From the NCBI GenBank assembly GCA_034509425.1, contig JAVTVJ010000297.1, positions 620,001 through 684,000 on the forward strand: a stretch of DNA of 64,000 nt, read 5' to 3'. The first letter of the stretch is position 1; every line of letters begins with the position of its first letter. The notes below the pieces were generated by a model that did no database searches, was not told the DNA's origin, and saw only the letters and a program-made list of their open reading frames with translations. The translations under genes were made by a program, and so were the position numbers. This document shows positions 1-13,224 of the stretch, piece by piece. The DNA is from Eopsaltria australis (Eukaryota > Chordata > Aves > Passeriformes > Petroicidae).

Positions 1-517
1 AATGTTTTAATTGCTTCTTTCTGCTCAGTCTTGCATCTAAAAGGGAAATGGGAGCTGGACTTTGAGAGGTGCCCTGGAATTGGTATGGGCAGCTGAGCCT
101 TGCATTACACACTCAAGGTTACACGTTAATTGCTGGCTCTGGTGGGTTTTGCTTTATCCAAACCACCCCAGAAAAGGAGCAATCTGAGGTATTTGGATTC
201 TGATTGTGGCATAGCCGTGCACATCTTCTGGATTGCCGAAAAAAAAAACTTAATGTGTATAAACAGTGGCATTTCAGTCCTCTGGGAATCACCTCAGAGA
301 TCCTACAGCTTCATCCTTCTCCCTTTTACATCATCCTGCTCTGTGCCTTACATAACCCTGCTCCTCCACCCTCCCTGAGACGAGCTGCATGCAGCAAAAA
401 GCCCCTGCATGGGAAGAGCTTGGCTTCCTGGATGGAATTTTTATTTTGTAATTCCTGAATCGAGTATTTTGTAATTCCTGCAGCTGGGTTTTAATGCAGG
501 TTTGCTTGGGGTTTGCT

Positions 518-661
518 TAAAAACCCTATAAGGGGATTATTTAAAACCCTATGAGGGGGTTGTTTAAAACCCTAAGAGGGGGTTATTTAAAACCCTATAA
601 GGGGATTGTTTGAAACCATCTAAGGGGGTTGTTTAATACCCTCTAAGGGGGTTTTAAACCT
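518..661 (+). repeat. ~25-bp minisatellite (AAAACCCTATAAGGGGATTG-like)
   Basis: Six diverged tandem units share TAAAACCCTATAAGGGG followed by TTGTTT or TTATTT. Units vary in length by one or two bases. Confidence 0.85.
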
Positions 662-2649
662 TTGTTGTCTCATTCCCAAATGGGAATTTAAAGGAAGGGC
701 CACAGGTAAAGCTGTGGGATATTCAGCCCTTGGAAAAGCAGGTTCTCCCCTAATTCATGCCATGCTCCCCCAAAATCCCTGGATTTGGGATCTCAGGGGC
801 ACCCAGAGAAGGAGAAAATTCCATCTCAGAGGGGAGGAGTGAATTAATGAGTGGGGAATTAAAGGTGACACCTCCATCCTCTGCAGCTTCACATCCTGCC
901 CCTTGCTCTCTGTAGGATCTTTGGTTTCCAGGACTTTTCCCGTCTCTGTCCAAGGCTTGGAGTCCCCTCAGCCCTGGAATGTCCCTGCAGAGCTCTCCCC
1001 TGCCCCTCTGCAGCACACAACACCCAGGGAAGGCAGATTGAAGTGGTTTTTCCACCTCAATGGGTTTGATTTTATCCTCTGAGACTTCCCAGCACATCCC
1101 AGGTGTTACCAGGGTTCAGCCATTCAGGGCAAAATCCAGGCTGTGAATATTTTGGGGTTTGTTCAAAGCTTTTGACCATTTTCCTTTATTTAGAGAAATA
1201 TTTGTTTGATAAAACCCTGCCTGAAGTGCAACACCCACCCAGCGCCAGGACTGAGCAGATCAATCTTCCCTCTTCTCTCTCAGCCTCAGCCTTGTCAGGC
1301 TCCATTATTCCCAACACACTTTGACAGTTCTGGGTTAAAAAGGCATCAATTACCTTTGGAAATGACCCTCTCCTGTAGGATCAGCTCCATTCCTGCTGAC
1401 TTTGGGAGTTCCTTGAGCCCAGGACAGGTTTTGCCTCAAAATGTTGCATAAATCCATTTTACTGCACGGGGCTGTGGCACTTGGTGGCACCATCCTGTGT
1501 GACCACAACAGGAAGAATTTAATTATTCATAGAGCTGGTTTGTGTAGGGCCATTCCTCTCCTTTTGGAATGTGTAAAGCCTGGAAATGTGGAATTCTGAC
1601 CCTGCTGGAGAGCTACAGGAAGCTCTGCTCTGGGCTGGGCAGAAAAACAAGTCCTAGTCGCAGAGGTGACTTCAGGATTTCATCTTTGGCAGGAAAATGT
1701 GGTCAAAACCTTTGTGGGGATTTTTATTTTCTTTGGTTCCTTTGTTGTTTGGCTTTTTAAAACAATTATTTCAATTATTTAGTTAGTTAATTTGCAAAAA
1801 AAATTAATTAGAAATAAGGAAGGGCAGGATGGGCTTCTCGAGGGGATGGTTCAGCAACGGGTGCTTAAAATTCCCTCCTGGAGGAAGCTCCCTGTGCATC
1901 CAAAATGAGTTTGTGGATCAGGACCTGGATGCTTCCGTGGGGTCTGGGTGGGCAACAGAGCCAAAACTTCAGATGTTTGATAGCAAATAATAATTCCAGC
2001 TGTTTTATAACAATTAATGGCTGCAGCTGGTGTATAACAAGGAATTAGCTGAGGTCTGAGTGCAGCAAAAGCCACGAGTTCTCATTTTCTAGCCGTGGTT
2101 TTAAAGGATGGGTTCATCCTTCAGCTCTCAGATTCCTCATCATTTATCTGAATTCACAATTTCTCCTTTTCATATTCTTGCCTTGGTGCTTTTTCTTTTC
2201 AGCATCTTCTGATCTCTGTGCTTTCCAGGAACTGCAGCTCTATTTCAATTTTCCCCCCGTATTTCCTGTGCCTCCATTGGTTAAAAGTGCCAAAAAGCAC
2301 TTTGGAATTTCAAACTGGCTCCTAAATTTCATAAAAAAACAGGAAAATCTCTCTCTGTGGCCTCATCCTTCAGGGCAGCAGCAAACCTGACAGGGCTCTT
2401 TGCTCCTGGAACATGGGCCGGGAATTTAAAGGAAGATCTAAAGCACTTTAAAAAGCCAGGAGCAATAAAAATGCCTTTTCTGAGCTGCATGAAAACAATC
2501 CTTTTTTTAATTCTTTTTTATTATTCCAAGGGTTGTTATTTATTTATTAGGAAGGGTTCAGAGAGAGGTTATTTATCATGTGTAATAATTGGCCCTGAAA
2601 ATGAGACTATGCTGGTTTAGCTCAAAAGTTTAGAAAAATTCATTATTTA
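662..2649. other. Gene-free interval, nothing recognised
   Basis: AT-rich and moderate-GC sequence with no CR1, tandem array or convincing exon. The short open frames here lack any recognisable motif. In human, DOCK1 lies upstream of NPS, but I saw no DOCK1 exon here. Confidence 0.5.
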
Positions 2650-2950
2650 TCCCTTTCCTTTCCTTTCCTTTCCTTTCCTTTCCTTTCCTTTCCTTTCCTT
2701 TCCTTTCCTTTCCTTTCCTTTCCTTTCCTTTCCTTTCCTTTCCTTTCCTTTCCTTTCCTTTCCTTCCCAAACTTTCCCAAACCTTCCCTTCCCAAACCTT
2801 TCCCTCTTTCCTTTCCACCTTTCCTTCCCTTCCCTTTCCCTTTTTTCCCTACTTTCCTTTCCCCTTTATTTTTTACTTCCCTTTTCCCCTTTCCCCTCCT
2901 CCTTTTCCCTTTCTTTTCCACTTTTCCTTTCCCTTTTCCTTCCCAATCCA
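2650..2950 (+). repeat. (CCTTT)n pyrimidine tract with degenerate flank
   Basis: Pure (TTTCC)n runs to about 2768 and then continues as pyrimidine-rich degenerate sequence with occasional A to about 2950. Confidence 0.95.
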
Positions 2951-3122
2951 AAGGAGATGCTTGGTAACAGAACACACAAAATCCTGTGTTCTCCCAAGCT
3001 GAAATCCATGGCACATTCACCTGGGATGGGATTAATTTCACATCATTCATTATTAACATTTTCCCCAGAAACTGACTTTCTGAAAATCTCAAATCCCATC
3101 CAAGCCGAGCTGAAATATTAAA

Positions 3123-3133
3123 AAATGATGATG

Positions 3134-3180
<47 letters not shown>
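3123..3180 (+). repeat. (AAT)n microsatellite
   Basis: A run of ATG triplets passes into about 16 uninterrupted AAT triplets. Confidence 0.95.
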
Positions 3181-3182
<2 letters not shown>

Positions 3183-3824
3183 AAAAGTCCAAGCAGTTAC
3201 CCTTGAAATTTATGTTAGGAATCAATTGGCTGCAGATTCCTGGGATTTTAATTTTGTTTGAGCAGACTTGAAGGAGCTGAGTGGTTTTTTAGCAGAGTTT
3301 GGTGTCATCTGGATGCAACAATCTCTGCTGGTGACCCAGCAAAAAGCCCAGAGCTGCCTTGCCCTGATCATCTGAAGCTCCAGATGACTTCTGGATGCTC
3401 AGAAATTTGTGCACCTATTTTTTGGCAATAAAAAAAACCAAAACCAAAACCCCCTTAGGAATGGGAGACTCAATTCTTTATTTTGCTCTTCTATTGAACA
3501 AGGAAGGTGCCGTATGAATTAGCAGGGATGTGAATAAACAGGATTTAATAAATGTGAGAAGAAAGCTGCTCTCATCCCCCAGAACAGGGAGGTTATGGCC
3601 CTGTGCAGTGTGATTATGTTTAGATGAGAATGAGCATCATGAACTGAGCAGGGGGGTTGGAATTCTGAATTCTGGGGGTGAACAGGGCCACACTGAGACC
3701 CTGAGCTGCAGAATTTGAGTCAGAGACAATAGGAGAGGGGTTGGGATTGTTTGGATTTTTGAAATGAAGGACTGGAAAAAAACCCAAGATTATCCTGGAT
3801 GGGTCCAGCTGCAATTTGCTGTTT

Positions 3825-4190
3825 AATCCCAGAATCCCAGATTGGTTTGGGTTGTCGGGACCTTAAAGCTCATCCAGATCCACCTTCCACTGTCCAAGGC
3901 TGCTCCAGCCTGGCCTTGAAATTTCCAGGGATCCAGGGGCAGCCACAGCTTCTCTGGGAATTCCATCCCAGCTCCTTCCCACCCTCGCAGGGAACAATTC
4001 CTGCCCAATATTCCATCTGAATCTCCCCACTTTCAGCTTAAAGCCATTCCCTGTGTCCTGTCCCTCCAACCCTTGTCCCTTTCTAGTTCGCCTGGAGCCC
4101 CTTTAGACTCTGGAAGGGGCTCTGAGATCTCTGGAACTTTCTCCAGTTGAGCACCCCCAGCTCTCCCAGACTTTTCTGAGGCCTTTTCCC
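3825..4190 (-). mobile_element. CR1 LINE 3'-end fragment
   Basis: Reverse complement of the avian CR1 3' region: TGGTTTGGGTTGTCGGGACC, then the block around CAGGGATCCAGGGGCAGCCA, then the clustered CCTGTGTCCTGTCCC block. No open reverse-transcriptase frame is present. Confidence 0.85.
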
Positions 4191-5286
4191 ATTAAACCCT
4201 TTCTTTCCTCCACTCTCCCATGCACGTGAGCTGGATGATCCCAAGATTCCTTCACCATCCCTGTTTGTCCCTCTTTGACCCTTCCAGGAGAGGGGAGCTG
4301 GGAGTGGAGCTCCTCCAGTGCTTCCTGCAGCTCTTCCAGCTCTCCCTGAGGGATGAGCACTCCCAGGGAAGAGCAGAGCATTCCTGCCTGAGCCCAGGGA
4401 TTGCAGACAGACCCTACAAAGGCCTTGAACTCGGGATTTTAATCCTGCAGGGATTTCAGCCTCTCTTTTTTGCCTTTCTGAGCAGAGGAGAGGCTGCAGT
4501 CGGTGCCCTGGGAGCCTCCAGCACGAGCTGCAGTTCTTTAGCATCTCTTGCAAAGCCTGAATTTTCTCTCTGTTTCCCTGTGCTGCTTCCCTGCCCATGA
4601 CCTAAATTACGAGGAGAAGATATTAAAGCCTGGATTTTAACTTAAGAGCTGACTACACCCACAGGAGGAATTAAAGCCCGGTATTGTTTTTTGATTGAAG
4701 GTGAGCAAGCAGTGAAATGATGCTGCTTCCCTTGTCTGAATGCTGCCAGCAATGGGACATTTGGAGCAAGATCCTGCTTTTCTTCATGGCTTCCCTGCTT
4801 TTCTTCATGGCTTTTTGTCCTCTGAAGTCAGGCTGATGCCCCAACCATATTTCCATGGCAAGAGGTTGGAATGAGATGGTTTTCAAGGTCCTACCTGTAA
4901 GTACTGAATGCATTTTTTTCTTAAAATAGGCCCAAAAATATCCCAACTTGCAAATATTTAATCAAAATTAGTGTTCCAAGTCCTTGAATAACCCCATCTC
5001 CTTTGATTGTAGCTCCTTCATCTCTACTCAGCCAATTCTTCCACCTGCTGGTAATTTCCTAATGGATTTGAGCCACGTGTCCTCGTGAGGAATGAGATGC
5101 TCCAGTGCTCTGGCTGTGACCCAGCTTTACTCTTTTGGGGCAGGTTTGGTTGTTGCTGGCCCATGAGTGACTTTAAATTGGATTTATCCCTGTGCAAGGG
5201 GCAGGGTTTGATTCCTGCAGGTTCCTCCCAGGTCAGGATCCTCTCCAGACAAGGTGCTAATGGTGAGTCTGAGGGCAGAGGTGGGG

Positions 5287-5405
5287 GATTGCATTCCAGG
5301 GATCCCAAGGAGTGGAATTCCATTCCAGGAATCCCAAGGAGTGGAATACATTTCAATGATTCCCAAGGAGTGGAATTGCATTCCAGGGATCCCAAGGAAT
5401 GGCTT
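5287..5405 (+). repeat. ~29-bp minisatellite
   Basis: Four to five tandem copies share GGATCCCAAGGAGTGGAAT followed by CCATTCCA or a close variant. Confidence 0.85.
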
Positions 5406-5479
5406 CCCAAGCATCTTCATCCAGAGCAGGGAGCTCGGCCTGCCTGAGCCCTGCAGGGGTTACGGCGGCAAATACGCCT

Positions 5480-5803
5480 TGGATGGGTTTGGGATGAATT
5501 TGGGATGGGTTTTGGATGAGTTTGGGATGAGTTTGGGATGAGTTTGGGATGAGTTTGGGATGAGTTTGGGATGAGTTTGGGATGGGTTTGGGATGGGTTT
5601 GGGATGAATTTGGGGTGAGTCTTGGATGAGTTTGGGATGGGTTTGGGATGAGTTTGGGATGAGTCTTGGATGAGTTTGGGATGAGTCTTGGATGAGTCTT
5701 GGATGAGTTTGGGATGAGTTTGGGATGAGGAGTTTGGGATGAGTTTGGGATGAGTTTGGGTTTAGTTTGGGATGGGTTTGGGATGGGTTGAGTTTGGGAT
5801 GGG
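5480..5803 (+). repeat. 11-bp minisatellite (TTTGGGATGAG)n
   Basis: Nearly 30 tandem units of TTTGGGATGAG, with TTTGGGATGGG and TCTTGGATGAG variants, directly abut the CR1 fragment downstream. Confidence 0.95.
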
Positions 5804-5804
5804 T

Positions 5805-5966
5805 GAGGTCCTGGCAGAGAGAAGCTGTGGCTGCCCCAGCCCTGGAAGTGTCCAAGGCCAGGTTGGAGCACCCTGGGATGGTGGAAGGTGTCCTGCCCAT
5901 GGCACAGGGTGGGAGTGGATGAGGTTTAAGGTCTGTTCCAACCCAAACCATTCTGGGATTTTATGG
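5805..5966 (+). mobile_element. CR1 LINE 3'-end fragment
   Basis: Sense-strand CR1 tail: GAAGCTGTGGCTGCCCCAGC, GTCCAAGGCCAGGTTGGAGC, then GGTCTGTTCCAACCCAAACC. It directly follows the 11-bp array. Confidence 0.8.
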
Positions 5967-8900
5967 AAACATCACTTCATGCAGCAGAAAAAAGCACAGT
6001 AAATCCATTTTGTTTTGGTTCTCTGTTCATTCTTGCAGAAAATGGGGCTGAGCACAGAAGGACAGCAGGAACATGAACTCTGCATGAACACAGTTGCTCT
6101 TCTTCTAAGTCCCTCCCCAGCCCCTCTTTAGGCTACACGACCCCAAATGAGCCAGTGGGGTTTGGGGAGAGGTTCTAGGTTGGGAAATCCGCCTGGGAAA
6201 CACGAAGTTATCCAGGTTTGTGTTCCCCATCGCTGACATTTGGCTCAGAAATCACCAGTTTACAGCCTGGAACCACAGGGACTGCAGAGGGACTTGGTGT
6301 GGCTGCAGAACAGTTTGGCAGTGAGCACACAGACCCTGAGATTGCCCAGGAGAGCACAGCAGGGCTGAGCTGTGAGCTGCTCCAGGGGCAGGGAGAGCTT
6401 TGTGCCGAGGCTTTGCCATGGATGTGGGGCTGTGGGGCTGTGGCAGAGCCGTGTCACACTGGGAGCACAATTTGGGGACTCTGCCCTCTCATCAGGAGCC
6501 TGGGATGAGCTGGAGCAGGGTATTTTTAGCTGCTGTCCTGCTGGTTTAGGCACTGCTGATGTGATGGAGCTTGGCAGGGCAGGGAGCTGTGGGGTTATTG
6601 GAGTTTCAAGGGATCTCTTTTATCTGTAACGTGGCTCCTGCTGTGCTGGAGAGCCTGGGAGCTGGGGGAGCTGAGCTTCCTCAGCTGCTCATTCATAATT
6701 CGTGGTGGTACTTGGAGCTTCTCCCACCTCCTGAGGCGATGCTGGAGGGCAGGAGCCCTGTCAGGGATCCCTGAGCCACGGGATGCTCATGGAGCAGCAG
6801 GAGGAGCATCCCCTTATCCCTGGGGGTGAAAACATCCCTGAAAACAAAGCCAGAGTCAGCCTGGATGCCACCAATCATTCAGGTGAGTGGTACCAAAGTG
6901 CTTCCCACTTTCCAAACGAGCCCTCAGCCCCTCTGAAGGAGCTGCCCTGTCTGTCCTCACCCCTCCCAGCTCAGCCCTTATTGAGTGCAATATTCCCTGC
7001 CATTGTCCCAGTGCTCTCCCGAGCTGGGAATTGGGTTTAAAGGCTGGATTCCCAGCGAAAGGCCAGGCTGGCAGCAGGCAGGAGAGTGCAAGGAACAAAG
7101 AGTCACGGGGGTTTTTGAGCACTGCACGTCTGCTCCTGGCAGGCAGAGCAGAGCCAAGTGCTCCAGAGCTGCTCCTTTTCGTGCCCTGTGCCCTCAGTGC
7201 TCCTCCTGAGGGTCTGGAGAAGGGAAAATCCACACAAATCCCCTGTCCTGCCACAGGAACAGCCCTGACCCTCAGCACCTCTGGCCTGTTCTGTTCCCCA
7301 GGGAACAGGGCTGTGTGAGCTCCTCTAATACTGCATTTTGTGTTTGTTCAGATTAATCTGTGCTCTTGATTAAGAGGTAGCAGTTGATTGCCTCCAAATG
7401 TGGCAGCTGTGGGGAGGGGTAAGAACCCTGAAGGACCCTGGTGCTAAAAGGGGAGCATCAGGGAGGGGAGAGGGGACAGATGAGGTTTGCAAATCAGGCA
7501 TTGATGCAAATAATAGAAGAATAAGGGAGACAGAATCATAAAATTATCGAATCTTGGGATGGTTTGGGTTGGAAGGGACCTCAAACACCTTCCACTGTCC
7601 CAGGCTGCTCCAAGCCCCATCCAACCCAGCCTTGGGCACTGCCAGGGATCCAGGGGCAGCCACAGCAAATCTGGGCACCCTGTGCCAGCCCCTCACCACC
7701 CTCACAGGGAACAATTTCTTCCCAATATCCAACCCAAACTTATTTTCCCCCTTTTCCTGTCACTCCCTGACCTCATTAAAAATCCCTTTGCAGCTCTAAC
7801 TTTTGGAGGAGTAACATCAAGCATTAAAACATAATTGGGCACGAAGAAATCCTTTTGCACAGAGCAAGAAAAACCCAGCCAGCTGCAACAGGCTTTCAGC
7901 GAGGACACAGAAACTTCTCCTGCCTTTTGGTGTGGGATATTTTTGGATGAAGCCTTTTGTAAGAGGGAGAGAACACAAGGGGAAATCAGGATCGTGTTCA
8001 GACAAAAGGCACCGAATTGTTTGACAGCCACATTCCCTCTCTCCTGCTTGAGGACCTTTACAAGCAGCCAAAGTGGCCAGGAATTGATCCAGACGTGGCA
8101 TTTCCAGAGCCTGCAGACTCGCAGTTTGATTTTATCTCCCTACCAGCGAATTTTAAAGCCCGGCTGGGGCTCAGCTCCCATTTGTTTGGTGTTTAGCGGG
8201 TCATTGTGGAGAGGATCCTTCTTTTCAAAAGGCTCGTGCAGGAAAGGAGTCTCCTCTAAAGAGGCTGCGATATTCTTGTTTATTTAAGTGCCACAGCCAA
8301 GCAGGGAGAAAACAGCAGCGAGCTGAAAGAGCAGGGAGAACAGATGGAAAACACTCTGAGTTTTGGAGAATAAAAAGGCGTGTCCTCTCACCTCCTCCGA
8401 GTGATGAGCGCTGTTCCAGATGCAGCCACTTATTTCCTGAAGGTGCTTTAGGTCTGGTGTCACAAATCCCAGCTGGCGTCTTTGCCCTTCTCCAGAAATG
8501 CCAGGAGCTCGTCTGAGGAGCAGCTGAGATGTCTCTGCCCCCAAATCTGCCTGTGCAGGAGGCAGTGGAGTCACCCTGAGCTGTGAGCTGGAGATTTGCT
8601 CATCATTCTCTGCCAAAGGAGAGGTCCCTTGGCTTCTCACCCCTCCCATCATCCCAGGAGTGTTTGTAGGGATAAAGAACCTCCTGGCAGCTGCTCTGCA
8701 TCCACCTGAGCTGTTTGCCAGTGAAAGTCACTCTGGATTGCACAAAAAGGGGAGCAATTCACCCCTTTGTGTCCAGCCTGTGGGTTCTGAGCATCCTGAG
8801 GAGCTTTCAGCATCCCCTGTGCCCCTCACTGCCCTTGCAGTTATGGATCCTCTGGTTTGTGTCTCACTTTTTGCCTCCCAGCATAATTCCCTGCCTCTCC

Positions 8901-9617
8901 TGTGCTGCCAGGTCTGAATTTTCCCTGCATTCCTCCCTTTTTCCTTTTCCCAGCTGACACAGAGCTGTGGGTGGGACATCCCAAGTCCTTGGGATGGGTT
9001 TGTGCTGTGATTCTGTAGGGGAAAAAATTGCAAACTTGCTTGAGCCAGATGATCCCAATAGAAAATATTGGATATGATTTCCTTGCCTTTCCTCAGCCTT
9101 ATCCATGGGAGAACCTTGAGTGCAATAAAATCCATAAAAAACTGTGCCCTTCAAAGCCGCCCAGCTCTTTCTCCCTATTTCTTGCTATTTATAATATTTA
9201 TGTTCGCCTCCCTTGACTCCTTTAAAGTTTGATCCCTTTAAAGTTTGATCTCTTCCTCTAAAGTCACATCAGACTTTCCCACATCCTCTTCTCCCCTCTC
9301 TCCTCAAACCCCTCTGCCTTTTCTTGTCTCTCCAGGCTCTTTTCTCTTTGTGGCTTCTCCTTCAGCAGCGCTTCAGCTTTGCTCAGATCATCGAGATCTT
9401 TGTTGCTTCTGAGCAGGAATTTGGGTTTGCCTTTGACAGGTGTCTTTTTAGCTCAGCACTGACATCTTCTCCACTTCCTGCAGGATCTGTTTGAGAGGTT
9501 TCTGACTGCATAAATTACGTTGGCACGCTCAAATCAGCGTAGCAGAAATGATAATTACCTGCACTTTTCCACTGCTGAGCCTCCCCTGAACAGTTTGAGC
9601 AACTTTTGTCTGCTCTG
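5967..9617. other. Gene-free interval
   Basis: Apart from the CR1 piece at 7531-7766, this holds unique-looking sequence with short open frames only. A 17-bp tandem doublet (CCTTTAAAGTTTGATC) lies at about 9220-9250. No splice-bounded exon with a recognisable product was found. Confidence 0.5.
7531..7766 (-). mobile_element. CR1 LINE 3'-end fragment
   Basis: Reverse complement of the CR1 3' end, starting with its ATTCTATG-like tail (CAGAATCATAAAATTATCGA) followed by GGTTTGGGTTGGAAGGGACC. Confidence 0.85.
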
Positions 9618-9624
9618 CTCTTTC

Positions 9625-9655
<31 letters not shown>

Positions 9656-10100
9656 CTTTTCTCTTTTCTTTTCTTTTCTTTTCTTTTCTTTTCTTTTCTT
9701 TTCTTTTCTTTTCTTTTCTTTTCTTTTCTTTTCTTTTCTTTTCTTTTCTTTTCTTTTCTTTTTTCTTTTTCTCTTCTCTTCTCTTCTCTTCTCTCTCTTT
9801 TTTTCTTCTCTTTTCTTTTCTTCTCTTCTCTCTTCTCTTCTCCTCTCCTCTCCTCTCCTCTCCTCTCCTCTCCTCTCCTCTCCTCTCCTTTCCTCCTTTC
9901 CTTTCCTTTCCTTTCCTTTCCTTTCCTTTCCTTTCCTTTCCTTTCCTTTCCTTTCCTTTCCTTTCCTCCTTTCCTTTCCTTTCCTTTCCTTTCCTTTCCT
10001 TTCCTTTCCTTTCCTTTCCTTTCCTTTCCTTTCCTTTCCTTTCCTTTCCTTTCCTTTCCTTTCCTTTCCTTTCCTTTCCTTTCCTTTTCCCTTCCCCTCC
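9618..10100 (+). repeat. 483-nt uninterrupted pyrimidine tract of changing pentamers
   Basis: No purine occurs on the + strand for 483 nt. The motif shifts from (CTTTT)n to (CTTCT)n-like, to (CTCCT)n, to (CCTTT)n. Long open frames on both strands here are by-products of the simple repeat. Confidence 0.97.
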
Positions 10101-10304
10101 ATTTCCCTCCAGGGTTTTACCACTTGCAGGTGGTGCAGGGAGGGTTTGTTGTTCATGCTGTGCTCTGTGCAGGTTGTTTTCCTGGAGGCGTGCAAAGGAA
10201 CCTGCCAAAAAAAAAAGCGATGGATCCATAAATTAAAGACATTTCCTGCTGTGTTTCGATGTGTTTTGGGCAAAAGCTTCATTCCTGCCACTTCTCATGG
10301 GCTC

Positions 10305-10520
10305 CAGGGTGTAGTGACATCAGCAGGGCTGGGTGACATCATCATCAGGGTTGGGTGACATCAACAGGGTTGGGTGACATCATCATCAGGGTTGGGTGAC
10401 ATCAACAGGGTTGGGTGACATCAACAGGGTTGGGTGACATCATCATCAGGATCGGGTGACATCAGCAGGGTTAAGTGACATCATCAGGGTTAGGTGACAT
10501 CAGAAGGGTTTGGTGACAGC
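10305..10520 (+). repeat. ~18-24-bp minisatellite (GGGTTGGGTGACATCA)n
   Basis: About eleven units of CAGGGTTGGGTGACATCA differ in whether an extra TCATCA is present, so short and long units mix. Confidence 0.92.
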
Positions 10521-11630
10521 AGGGGCTCTGTGGCCTGGCACAGGGCCCAGGAGGTGCCACATGCTGAGGGATGTGGGGAGTGGTGACATTTTCTGTCCCC
10601 CTCAGTTTGGGACACGTGCTGGGTACGGAACTCGTGCTGCCTCTGCCCACACCAGCTCTGCCTGCAACCAGGAAAAGGAATTTTTAGATTGAGAGATGAC
10701 GATTTTGGCTCTCAGATCCCGGGGATGGTGACGGTGACGCAGCCCACGGTTCCTGTGTCATGCAGGATCAAAAATGGGATTTTGGAGCTAATTTTTCCCC
10801 CCTGGCATGGGAGGATCCAACTGCAGCTTCATCCCCTGTGCTGTGACAGTGACGTGCACAGCCCCAGTGATGCAGCAGCTCCAAAATCAGGTGGAATGAA
10901 AATCCTGAGGTTCACAGTGCCCACAGATCCTGGACCTTGTCCCTCCCACCTCCTGCCAGCCCTTGCTGCTCCCTCCTGCCTGCTGAGCATCCATCCGGGA
11001 GAAGCAAAGCTGTGGAGAGGGCAGGACTGGCAGTGCTGCTCCTGCCTTTAGAGCCTTTTGATTTTCCTTCTCTCTCAGATCAAACCTGCGAGCCAGAGGG
11101 GGCCCTGCTGGAGCCTGAACTCTGCTGGCTCAGGCTGCGAGGGGAGCGCTGGCTGAGTGGAATTGCATGAAAAACTGGCTTTAAAAAGGAGCCGTGCACC
11201 TTCCCAGGCAGGGCACGGAGCCAGGGCTCAGCAGAGGAGCTGTCCCTGCCTGCCAGGAGCTGGGGCAGTGTCTCACTCACAGGACTTGGCTCTGCAGGCA
11301 GCAGAGAGGAGTTCAGTAAACAGCTCTGTCCTTCTGGAGAGCCTGGGAGGCTGAAACAGGAGCACAGAGCTGGATATCCACAGCAGCCAGCTCAGGCTTG
11401 AGAAAACGTGCCCCTGACCTTTGATGGGATCATTGCATCCTCCCCAGAGAGCTCTGGGCACACCCCTGGAGCCAGGGAGATGAGCCAGGGGGACAGAGCC
11501 AGCCCCAGGCACGAGTGCCAGGCACTTGGGGGGCAGTGGGGAGGGGCAGGCACTGCCCAAATGCCCGAGGGCAGGAGGGGAGCAAGGGCCGAGCCTCCCC
11601 CAGGCTGCATCATTTGCTCCTTCTGCATCA

Positions 11631-11765
11631 GAGAACCCTGGAATGGCTTGGGATAAACCTCAAACCCCATCCAGTGCCAGGGGCAGGGACTCCTTCCACC
11701 ATCCCAGGTGGCTGCAGGCCTGTCCAGCCTGGCCTTGGATGCTGCCAGGAATGGAGGAACCCCAT
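11631..11765 (-). mobile_element. Degenerate CR1 LINE fragment
   Basis: Reverse-complement CR1 match around GGAATGGCTTGGGATAAACC, CCTTCCACCATCCCAGGTGG and CCAGCCTGGCCTTGGATGCT. Confidence 0.65.
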
Positions 11766-13059
11766 GATTCCTAATTTTAATGGGATTAGAGACCTCCATG
11801 GCAGGGAAATGCCCGGAATCAGCCAGGGGTATCCACAGCACCTCCTTGGTGCCTCTGTGGCTGAGATCTCGTGGTGCAGCTGAAGGCTTTGGTTGTGTCC
11901 CCTTGCAGCAGTGAGGGAATGACCCAAGGAATGAACTCTCTGCTCTCTGTGTTTCCTCTCTCTTGGTGTCTTGCTGGGATTTTCTATTATCACTGAGTCA
12001 GAGGCAGGCTGATGTGCTGGGAGCAGGATTGATTTCCAGCTCGCACCTTGCAGTGCTCTGAAAGCAAAGCACGCTGGCTCTTGGCTTTTTGGATACTCTT
12101 GAAAGTAAGGAAAGAAAATATCGAGCTCAGAACAAAATATCCCAGCAGCTTTCTCCAGAAAAGCCCTGCTGAGCTTTCACTGCGAGCACCCCAGAAAGAA
12201 ACAATGAGATTTTGGACCTTGCCTTTATCAGGAGCTGTGGGTTTACAGCTTTTGGGGTTATGCCAATGGACAGGTTGTGGTGTGTTCATTCACTTTGGGT
12301 TTGATCCCTTAGCAAAGTCCCACAATGCCAATTTAAACACTTTGGAGTGACTGCTGGGGTGGAGGAAGGAAATGTCATGTCCTAAATCTTATAGGCTCAG
12401 TAACCTCAATAATTTGCAAGGTTTGATAGGCTCAGCAGAGAGTTTTGTGTTGTTCCATGTGACTTTTGGGGGAAAACCAAAAGAAAGGAGGAGCGAGGTC
12501 CAATACAGAGTCCCTCCAACAAGGCAGGCAGGAGGGAAGGGGTGATGCTCTCACTTGTACTGCTGCTGATCTGTTCCCAGAAAATACAAATTTTATGGAT
12601 GCTGGGAGGTTTTATTGTGGCTCTTAATGATTCATTTGACCTCTGATTGCTGCCAGTGAACCCAGCCCGGGAGCAGAGCCTCTGCCTGGGTGCTCAGCAG
12701 ACAGAGCAGGAGCCAGAAATGTCAATTGCCACTTGTTCTGTTCAGCCTGATTCCTGCAGACCCAAAGTGGGAATGTCTGGAATGGATCTAAACCTCCATC
12801 TGTGCTTCATGCATACAAATCACAGGTGTGCTGTGCTAAACTGCATCCTGAAAAACTCGGGAAGGTAAACTCCAAGGATTGAGAAACAAAAGGGAGGGTT
12901 GGAATGTTCAGGAAATAACTTTGTGTGCGCCTGAGGGGTGGGCAAAGCCCTTGGGCTGGTGCTGGGGTGGTGATGTCTCAGTGACTCCTACTTGGTGCCC
13001 TCTGTATCACCAGGGGAGGATCAGGATGGGTATTGGGAACATTACTTCCCAAAAAGAGG

Positions 13060-13224
13060 TGTCTGGCCCTGGCAGAGGTGGAGTCCCTGTCCCTGGAGGA
13101 ATTTGAAGCCCTGCGGAGGTGGCACCTGGGGACATGGGGCCGAGGTGGCCTGGGCAGTGCTGGGGGATGGTTGGACTCAGTCTTAGAGAGCTTTTCCAAC
13201 CCAAATGATTCTGTGATCCTGTGG
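13060..13224 (+). mobile_element. Degenerate CR1 LINE fragment
   Basis: Diverged sense CR1 end: GGTTGGACTCAGTCTTAGAG, then TTTTCCAACCCAAATGATTC and the terminal TGTGATCCTGTGG. Confidence 0.65.

Noticed and set aside
518..661. Telomere-like AACCCT motifs (and GGGTTAGG at about 10487)
   Set aside because: Units are 18-25 bp with unrelated sequence between the motifs, not (TTAGGG)n.
9515..10358. Overlapping 224-258 codon open frames on both strands
   Set aside because: Products are Lys/Arg/Glu/Gly or Ser/Phe/Leu repeats dictated by pyrimidine pentamers; no gene.
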